Under the pieces are notes generated by a model, which made no database searches, was not told where the DNA came from, and was given only the letters and a program-made list of their open reading frames with translations. The translations under genes and the position numbers were made by a program. A DNA stretch of 64,000 nucleotides from contig JACVTC010000104.1 of assembly GCA_016946835.1 (NCBI GenBank), positions 227,001 through 291,000 of the forward strand. Direction: 5' to 3'. Position 1 is the first letter of the stretch; each line of letters begins with the position of its first letter. The stretch comes from Neocallimastix lanati (nom. inval.) (taxonomy: Eukaryota > Neocallimastigomycota > Neocallimastigomycetes > Neocallimastigales > Neocallimastigaceae). Positions 48,452 through 64,000 of this stretch are shown here, one piece after another.

Positions 48452-49547
48452 ACAATAAATTACAATTATTAAATTAAAACCGATTAAATTTAATAGATTT
48501 TCTTATTTTCTTATTTCTTTTCTTTTCTTTTTTATTAAATTATCAGTATAGTTTAAAAATTCTTATATATATATATATATTAAATAAAATGAAATGAAAT
48601 AAAGTAAAATAAATAAAATTAAATCAAAAATTATTAAAGAACATTAATCAATACCATTAATAATAACCAAAATCATAGATTTTTAACAATTAAATAAATT
48701 AATATAAAAAAAATTAATAAATTATTTATAAAATAAATAAATAAAATAAAATAAAATAAAATAAATAAAAAAAAAATAAAAAAAAAAAAAAAAAAAAAAA
48801 AGAGAGTAATAAAAAAAATTAGTAATAAAAATAATAATACTAATATATTTAAAAAAAAAAAAAAAAATCAAATAAAGTATTAAAATAAATATAAATAATA
48901 ATAATATATTAAAAATTATTAAATATTTAATGATAAAATAGTATTTAAATTAATTTTAAATATACATATTAATTATAATTACTATTAAATCGTTTTTACT
49001 ATTTTTTTTTTTTTTTTTTTTATCTTAATTTTAATTAATTATAATGAATAAGAAATAAAAAATAGTAAAAAAAATAAGCATTGACAAATAAAAAATATTA
49101 ACTCTTTGGTAAACTATTAATTATTTATTTTTAAAATAGAATTAAAAGAGAAAATTTTTCTTTTTATAATTTAAGAATAAAAAAGTTTTATATTTTTCTT
49201 TTTTTTTGTCTTCCATTTATTTTTATTTAATCTATATTAAATAGCAAAATTAATATGTATATATATATATATAAATTAAATATATATAAATAAGTATAAA
49301 TATTTATTAAAAAAAAAAAAAATTTTTTTATATATGTAATAAAACAATGTTTTTATATCAAAAATAATAAAATATAAATTTCTTTTTTATTTAATATAAA
49401 TTTGAATATATAAAAATTCTATATAATGCAATAATTAATTATTATTATTTAAGATATTAAATATTATATTAATATATATTTATATATATATATAACAGTA
49501 ATTAATAAAAAGACCAACTATTTCAAATATTAAAAAGAATTATAAAA
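48452..49547. other. Intergenic between TSC1 and ELMO 2
   Basis: 1.1 kb with A runs (48778-48800) and T runs (49004-49021). It must include the TSC1 terminator region and the ELMO 2 promoter; nothing specific is recognised. Confidence 0.45.
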
Positions 49548-50248
49548 ATGCCAAAAATATTTCATATTAAAAAAAATAAGTCAAAAATTCATGGTAATTT
49601 TAATTGCTATTATTATTTATTTAAAAAATTATTTCATAAGGGCAATAACTTTTTTTAAAATATCTTCATAAAAATATATAAATATAAAAAAAATAATATA
49701 TATATGATAAAATAACTAATAATAATAATAATAATAAAAACAGTTACTGTTATATTCAAAGAACAAAAAATAGATTACGTTATAGATACAACATTACCAG
49801 TTCAAACTATTGTTAAAAATATTTGTGCAGAATTAAATAATAATGATTTACAGGATTTATCACTAAGAAATTTTGAAACCGAGGAATTAATTACAGATGA
49901 AGTAATGATGAAGACGAAAAAAAAAATTATATTAAAATTTTAATTATTATATTTACATATTACACAATTATTAGTATAAAATTTTTTTTTAAAAAAAATA
50001 TATATATATAACAAAAATAAAAAAATTTGAAAATTTTATTAATTATGATATTTTATTAGAATATTAAAACAATAATAAAAGAAGGAGATCATATATGCCT
50101 AGTACCGTCATCAGTAGTTGAGGCTGCTGAAACTGTAAAAAATATGGAATCATCAGATGAAGCAGTTGTTAAAAGAACAATTTTCATGTTACAGAAATAT
50201 ATTAAAGTAAATGAGGAAAAAACAAAGAAATATGGAATATATATACAA

Positions 50249-50301
<53 letters not shown>

Positions 50302-51363
50302 TTTTATAATATAAATATATATATTCTTATAAGAAAGATTTCATTATATTAAATTAAATCCAAAAATAGAAAATTAATATTGATATTTTATAAATAATAA
50401 TAATTCAGGAACTTGAATTTGCTGAAGAGTTTATAAAATTAGGAGGTATTAATAATCTTCAAAAAACAATTATGACTTGTGAAGGTAACACTTTAGCATA
50501 TGCACTAAAATCATTTGAAAATCTAATGGAACTTGATCATGGATGGGAAAATTTTTCAGAAGAATTTGTTCACATGGTTATTAAAAAAATAAAATTTAAA
50601 ATTATTAAAATTATTTTATTTCTAAAAATATTATATTAAAATTATATATATATATATATATATTTAATTTACATACATTAAAGGTTGGCACAATTATTGT
50701 TCGAGAACAATTTGTGAATATTTGTAGACCAGCAACTAATATTATTATAAAGTTAGTTTGCGCAGATAAATCTTCAAAAGGAGTTCAATGCTATGGATAT
50801 GAAATTGTTAATAAGGCAATTACATCAAATGAACTTTTACCAGTATTAGTTCAACGAATTACAGAAACAGAATATATTCTTCAAGTGAATTCTCTTCATT
50901 TAATTAATTCTTTATTTGAACATGTTACAGATGAATATAAAAATGAATTTATTAATAATTTATTTGAATTAAATATTAATGAATCTGTTTATACTTTAAT
51001 AACAAGAAATCCGGAAGTAGAATTAACAAAACAATTAAATGAATTTCAACGTTTAACTCTCAATGAAATTAATAATAAAAAAAATACCCCATTTTCAGCA
51101 GAAAATGAGAAACATTCAAAAATGTTAGATGAATTATGGACCCTTTCAGAACTCACAGAAGATGGAGATAACAAATGGAAAAAGATTGGATTTAGTGTAT
51201 TATATTTTTAAATATTTTATATTTATTTATTTATTTATTTATATATTCACATATTCATTTAATTATTTATTAATATAAAATATTTTATATAAAATTTATA
51301 TAATTTCATATTTTCTAACAATATGAATTATTATTTATAAAATAATAACAATAATAATAATAT

Positions 51364-51407
<44 letters not shown>

Positions 51408-52099
51408 AAAAAAAATTGTAAAAAAAATAATAAATAAATAAAGAGCGAAACACCAAATAATGATATTTTCAAAGTGGGTATTTATGGATTGGAAGTTATT
51501 AATAGATATGCTAAAACAAATACGGAATCATATAAAAATGTATGAGAAAAATTTGAATTATAAAATTTATTATATAAAATACAAATATAAAATTATAAAA
51601 TTAATTCAATTAAATTTATATAATAATCTGTAGATATTGAAAAAGGAATTGGAGTGCACAGATGGTAAACCATGTCCAATAATGCAATCATCAATAGAAA
51701 TAATTGATATATTACTAGATTATTGTGGAGTCACAAAAAGTATTATACAATAAAAATATTTATTCATAATAATATATTAGTAATAATAATGAAATTAAAA
51801 TGTTTTATAAAATTATAATTAAATTGAAAAATTTAGAACCATCTTCATTTCAACCAGTTATTTTTTTAATAGAAAATATTTTTGGAACACTACTTGAATG
51901 CTTTGTTAAAATATGGCATGAAAGTGAAATTAAGAATAGTCCTGAAGATATTCTTCAAGTGTCACTTTTAATTAAATCACAATTTAGGTATTCAATAGAA
52001 AAAGTTGGAAAAGGAAAATCTGATGATTTAGATCAATTTAAAACTGATATGCTTGAAACTCTTTATCAAACTATTAAAGAACGACAATCGAATGAATAA
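49548..52099 (+). CDS. ELMO protein 2, short paralog lacking the PH domain
   Basis: Eight exons: 49548-49593, 49744-49901, 50060-50206, 50409-50576, 50684-51196, 51444-51539, 51634-51739 and 51837-52099; 498 residues, frame intact. It aligns along its length with residues 1 to about 500 of the ELMO gene at 36060-40051. Shared blocks include FKEQKIDYVID, SLRNFETEELITDE, RTIFMLQKYIK, NICRPATNII, VCADKSSKG and MLDELWTLSELT. Intron positions and phases correspond exactly, with several exon lengths identical (46, 147 and 96). It stops right after the ELMO domain (TLYQTIKERQSNE), where its paralog continues into the PH region. It may compete with or regulate the full-length ELMO. The intact splice sites argue against a pseudogene. 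Confidence 0.88.
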
Positions 52100-54520
52100 A
52101 ATTATGGACACAATAAGACATATTATTAATACCAATTTATATATATATTGAAAAATTATATAATACAATTTTAAAAAAATTTAAAATAAAATTATATTAA
52201 AAAAAAAATAAATAAATAAATATATTACATATATGAAGTATAAAGCTATCAATAAAAATTAAAAGATATATATGCTTATTAAAATAATTTATTAACAATA
52301 ATTAAAATTTATCTATATGAATTAAATTATTTTCGTATTTAAAATAATGAAAATATTTAATATTAAATATGTTATATATTTTTTATTAATAAATGCATGA
52401 TATTTTTAGGTCATGTTCATAAATATGTTTAATAATATTGTTTTTCAATTTTTATTATTTATTTAATATTAAATTTATTTATATTATTTAATATTAATTA
52501 TTAACTTTATTTTATTAGAAATAAGGGTTAATACAAAAAACAATAACAAAAACAATATATTTATATATATATATATATATAAACTTTAAGAATATAGTTG
52601 TAATTATTTAATTATTAATATTTAAATTTTAATAATTTTAATTTAAATCATTATAAAAGATATGCAAATTCCATGTATATTCATATATATTATTTATGAA
52701 AACTGAAAGATTAATTGTATGGAATCTGTTTAAAGATAATAAAAAGCTATACAATGATTTACTTATTTGAAACTTTTATATTTTTAGAATTAATTAAATC
52801 AATGTTTACTTTTGAAATATATTAATTAATAGTAAACAATTATTTATATAAAATATAAAATATAAAATATTTTGTATAAATAAAAATTTATACTTATCAA
52901 TATATGAAAAGTTTTTTTATTATATTAAATAGTATGAAATTAAAAAAAAAAATATTAATTTAATCTATTATTAAATTTAAAAAAATGTAGCATCCATATA
53001 TTTTTAAATTATATGAATTCTAATATTTAATATAAATATATATAATTAAAGATAATTTACCTTTAAATAAATTACATGATAAATTTAATGAATGAAAATG
53101 ATTCATAATATACAATAAATAATATTATATTGTAATCAATATAATTTAAATTAAAATAACAAATTATTAAAAATGATTTATTTCAAACTTTATTTAATAA
53201 TATTTTGAAATAGATTAAATTCATACATAAAAGAATGTTTGATGTTATATTATTAATAAATTAATAAATGACTCTCCATGGTATGAGTAAAGTAGTTATT
53301 ATTCAGAACGGTTATATTTTACACTATTTTATACTTATAATATGGAGCATATATCATTACCATGGCAACATTTTATTTGTCAATATTTTTAGAATTATTA
53401 TTTATTATATAAATATTAATTTTTTTTACATATTTCATTCATGAGTAAAAATATATAATGAATACTAATAATTGATAGAAATTGTATTTAACATTATAAT
53501 AATACTAATTTTTCAAAATAATAGAAACTCCTTTATTTGCAAAAGTAATTGTGGTTTATTGCAATAAAATAATTAATTAAAATATAATAAAATTTATAGT
53601 ATTATTCATATATATTTATTTAGTTTACAACACCAAAAAAAAATTTTTTTTATGATTATGTAATTCCTATAAAATAAAATCAATTAAACATCATTTAAAT
53701 CATTATATATATTATAAATTATGTTATTCTAAAATACCTTAATTAATATTAAGTTAGAAGTAATATACAAGGAATTACTATTTTATATTAAGTTAAATTT
53801 CATTTATTATAGAATTAATAATTACATATTATATATATATGTATTATGTAAATACTTTTCATAAAATAGTTAATATATTAATAATTTTATGAATAATTTA
53901 TTATAAAAAATTTTTTTTTTATTAAATATATAAATAATTTAATATTTTTAAGATTAATAATAATGATAATAAAACAATAATAATAATAATAATAACAATA
54001 ATAATCAAATATTATTATATAATAAATATAATATATATTGGTTGTATATTCATTTTTTTATAAAAAAAAATTAAGAAATAATAAAATATAAAGTTTTCAT
54101 TTTTACTGATATTTAATACCTATATAACAATTTTTGTTTTTGTAGATTAGATTATTAAAAGAAAAAAGTAAGTGTAAAAGTTTATTGTTTTAATATAAAT
54201 AATATTTGATTGTGATAATGAATAAAAGAGTTATTGAAAATTTATAAAGAATGCTTGTATTAATATGAAATTGTTGTTTGTATTATTAAATATATATATT
54301 TAATAATATTTTTATTCCTGTAATAATTCAAAATTTAATGATTACTAAATATAATAAAACAAAAAAACATACAAATAAAAAGATATACAAATAAAAAACA
54401 AGAAAGTAAAAAAAAAAAAAAAAAACATAAAACAAATAAACAAACAAAAAGAAAAACATTAAAAATAAATATCATCAAAAAAAGAAAGAAAAAAAAAAAA
54501 TTGAAAAAATAAAAAACAAA
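52100..54520. other. 2.4-kb gene-free AT-rich spacer
   Basis: No open frame of note on either strand. A patch at 53275-53365 with two CCATGG sites in loosely inverted context has more G+C. Immediately before 54521 the sequence is A/C-rich (many CAAA), probably the 5' UTR of the next gene. Confidence 0.5.
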
Positions 54521-54763
54521 ATGAATGCAAAGACTTTCTTATTAGCTATTCTTGCTTTCTTCCTTCTTATTTCTGTAGTTTCAGCTGCTGAATTACCACC
54601 AAAGAAAGTTAAGCCACCAAAGCGCGGTCCAAAGGTCCCAAAAGCTCCACCAAGTAAGTTCATTTTAGAACAAAAAGCAAAGAAAGCTGCTAAGAAATTA
54701 AACACTCCAAAGATTCCACCAAAGGGTAGTGATGAAATTCCAAAGACTCGTGATGAACTTTAA
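54521..54763 (+). CDS. Small basic ER-lumenal peptide with C-terminal RDEL
   Basis: 80 residues, single exon. A strong signal peptide (MNAKTFLLAILAFFLLIS, cleavage after VVSA) is followed by a Lys/Pro-rich, Cys-free, probably unfolded chain with repeated PPKKVKPPKRGPK and KIPPKG-type elements. It ends TRDEL, a functional variant of the KDEL/HDEL retrieval signal. Signal peptide plus RDEL predicts an ER-lumen resident. Codon choice is strongly biased (AAG, CCA, GCT), as in the HisRS gene, suggesting high expression. I know no family for it. It could bind acidic ER chaperones, lipids or calcium-rich matrix, but this is speculation. The start is the only Met, and an A-rich leader precedes it. 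Confidence 0.8.
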   Translation: MNAKTFLLAILAFFLLISVVSAAELPPKKVKPPKRGPKVPKAPPSKFILEQKAKKAAKKLNTPKIPPKGSDEIPKTRDEL

Positions 54764-56399
54764 AAAAATACATATTAATAAATATAATAAATAGGAAAAA
54801 AAATAAGCAAACATAAAGTTAAGATATATAAGATATATTCTAAACTTAAATAACAAATTTAAAAAAAGAATAAAAATAGAAATTAAAAATAATAAAAAAA
54901 AAATAAAAATTTAAAAATATTAAAAAATTATTAATGCTATATATGATATATTTATATATCCTTAAATATTTGTAAAAGGATATTATATATTTAAATGTTT
55001 TTATATTTGAATATATAATGTCTTATTATAAATAGATTATAGTTATTATTTTTTCTATTGTTAATAAATCTATTAATATTAGTATTAAATGAAATTGATT
55101 AAATGAAATTAGTAAATGATAGTCTCATTGAAATTCACAATTAATAATAATTTCAATAGAAATATTTTTAATTATAAAAGTCATTTTATTTTTTTTTTTT
55201 TTCTTATTACTTTTTTCTTTTTATTTATTTATTAAGAAGGAATTGAAATGAAAAAAGCTATATATATTAAAAAAAGAGGCTGAATTAGTATCTTTGATGT
55301 TAATGAACACAAGCAATGTCAAATTATTCATTAGATATTAATACAATTTAATTATTACCATTAAAATTTTTAATGATAATTTGTGAAAATAAAATAATTA
55401 TTATAATATTTCAATTTTAAATCTATAAGTATTTAAAACTTATTATTAAGATAATAATAGAATTTCCAAGTGTGTCTTTTTAAAAAAATCTTATTAGATC
55501 TGAATAGTATGATGTTTAATTATCATTTAAAAAAGTAATAGTATTTGTATTATAATTGGAAAATTTTTTTCATAAATAAATTTCAAAGAAAAAAAAAAAA
55601 AATATATATATATATATATCATTTAATGAACTAAAGAAAAGTTTTTTGACTTAATTCTATTCTTTAACATTAACTCTAATACATTAAAATACATATAAAA
55701 TGCATATAACGCCTATATACATCTAAATATTAAATTTATATAAGGAATAAATTCATTCAATATGATATTCTATAAAAAAATTATTAAATATTTAAATAAT
55801 TAGTAATTGATTAATTTATATATTTTTTTCTTATTTCAAAAAAAAAAAAAAAAAAAAAAGTTTTTTTTGGATATTTTTTATATACATCAAATTATTCAAT
55901 ATATTTATTATACATCAAATTTAATGATTTTTTTTTTTTTTTGTTCTTTATAATATGTTTTTGTTTTTTAATTTTTATGATGTTTTGAAATAGTTAATAA
56001 TATGAAAAAACCTTTTATTTTATGTGTATTTTATTAATATATTAATATTAATATAATTAATATTAATATAATTTATTTTTCACTTTTAATAATTATTTAT
56101 TTATTTTTCAAAAATTTTAGATATATATTAATAATTATAAAGAAAAAAATTCTGATAATTAATATAAATAGATATGTGAATTTTTTTTAAAAAAAAAATA
56201 AATAAAAATATGTTATGAATAAATAAATTTATATATTTTTAGTTTTATATATTTTTTCTTTCATTTGGCATTAATAAAACAATTCAAAAAATATTAAAAA
56301 AATTTCTGATAAAAATTTAAAATAATGAATTAAAAAAAAAAAAAAAAAAAAAGAAGCACTTTTCTGATAAATTTATAAAATAAAATGAAAAAAAAAAAA

Positions 56400-56438
<39 letters not shown>

Positions 56439-57002
56439 ATAAATATGTATATATATAATATGGGTATAATATTTTTTTTTTTTTTTTTTTTTAAATATAT
56501 GTATATATACATATATTATCTAATTTATAATTATAATTATTATTAAATATTATTTATTAATTAAAATTAATAAATAAAGGTTAAAGAATAGCTATAATTT
56601 GTATTTATTTCCATTAATTTATAATTCTTTTATGGAAAATATAATTTAATTACGATGATAATAAATTTTCGTTTCTTTTTTTGTAATATATACAATATTA
56701 ATAATATTATTACTATATTCTTAATTATTTATTATTTCTTAAATTTATAATTTTTTTTTATAATTCTTTACGAAAAAGAAAATTCAATAATGATGATAAG
56801 TAATAAGTAATATATATATATATATATATGTTTTTTTTTTTTTTTTTAATGGACTGTGTGTGTTTATAATAGAAAATTTTTGATGCTTTTTTTTTCTATA
56901 CATATATATTATCATAATTACAGTTTACTGTTTAGTAATTTGAAATTTGAATTATTAATTAATAATTAACGAATTATACCTTTTATATTTTATTATGATC
57001 AT

Positions 57003-57052
<50 letters not shown>

Positions 57053-57145
57053 CTATTATTATTATTATTTGCATTTTTATTTATCTTAAAAATTATTTAT
57101 TATAAATATTTATATTATTATATTACTTTTTTCAACTAGAATAAT
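54764..57145. repeat. Gene-free AT-rich spacer with long homopolymers
   Basis: 2.4 kb. Holds A and T runs at 55839-55859, 56333-56352, 56402-56437, 56472-56491 and a run of about 45 T at 57006-57052, plus (AT)n near 56813. No gene is seen. Confidence 0.6.
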
Positions 57146-63886
<6,741 letters not shown>

Positions 63887-64000
63887 GATATAAAATTTTT
63901 AATCAATTAAATATTGTATTTTCTATTATTTAAAAACTATAAGTTAACATTAGATTTTTTTAATATATATTTTTTCTATTCCTTGTTAATTGTTATTCAT
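63887..64000. other. 5' flank of the giant Asn-rich protein gene
   Basis: AT-rich upstream sequence to the window edge. The next upstream Met codon in frame, if any, could lie outside, but an in-frame stop region makes 63886 the likely start. Confidence 0.35.

Noticed and set aside
54475-54705. Minus-strand frame opposite the RDEL peptide gene
   Set aside because: Antisense of a well-supported signal-peptide gene; no domain or codon bias of its own.

Overview
The window comes from a very AT-rich eukaryotic nuclear genome with poly-A/T runs of 20-50 bases, short AT-rich GT-AG introns, Asn-rich proteins and the standard genetic code. The chromodomain Ty3-type retrotransposon with Tf1-like self-priming, the FLYWCH/MULE transposase and the gene set (TSC1, ELMO, WHEP-bearing HisRS) fit an early-diverging fungus. 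An anaerobic gut fungus (Neocallimastigomycota) is my best guess. A dictyostelid is the main alternative that base composition alone cannot exclude. This assignment is inference.

Layout. 1-1860: decayed LINE (endonuclease and reverse transcriptase, minus). 2530-3276: a decayed, unrecognised gene. 4435-6503: four-exon cytosolic histidyl-tRNA synthetase (minus). 7291-11534: about fifteen-exon ATRIP-like checkpoint protein (minus). 11867-32784: a 21-kb block of nested transposons. It is bounded by a 52-bp inverted repeat that probably marks a MULE DNA transposon. The MULE transposase gene (17608-20418) is split by two solo LTRs. A copia element (12654-17401) sits upstream. A non-autonomous LTR element (21361-30856) has itself been split by a young chromodomain Ty3/gypsy element (22054-28678). 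Five insertions have target-site duplications readable by eye (ATATC, AAATA, CGAAC, TTAC, ATTAC). The same block holds a GC-rich, structured SINE-like insertion (31230-31535) and a frameshifted secreted Cys-rich gene (31894-32342).

33221-34716: eight-exon TMX-type ER thioredoxin. 36060-40051 (minus) and 49548-52099 (plus): two ELMO paralogs with conserved exon structure, the second without its PH domain. 42426-48451, between them: fourteen-exon TSC1 (hamartin). 54521-54763: an 80-residue ER-targeted peptide ending in RDEL. 57146-63886: a 2246-residue Asn-rich nuclear protein with several SUMO-interaction-like motifs.

Functionally, the host genes cover translation (HisRS), DNA-damage signalling (ATRIP-like), ER redox folding (TMX, RDEL peptide), Rac/DOCK signalling (ELMO) and TOR control (TSC1). 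No operon-like logic is expected. The ELMO-TSC1-ELMO arrangement looks like a local inverted duplication. All exon boundaries were read by eye from GT/AG sites and frame continuity.
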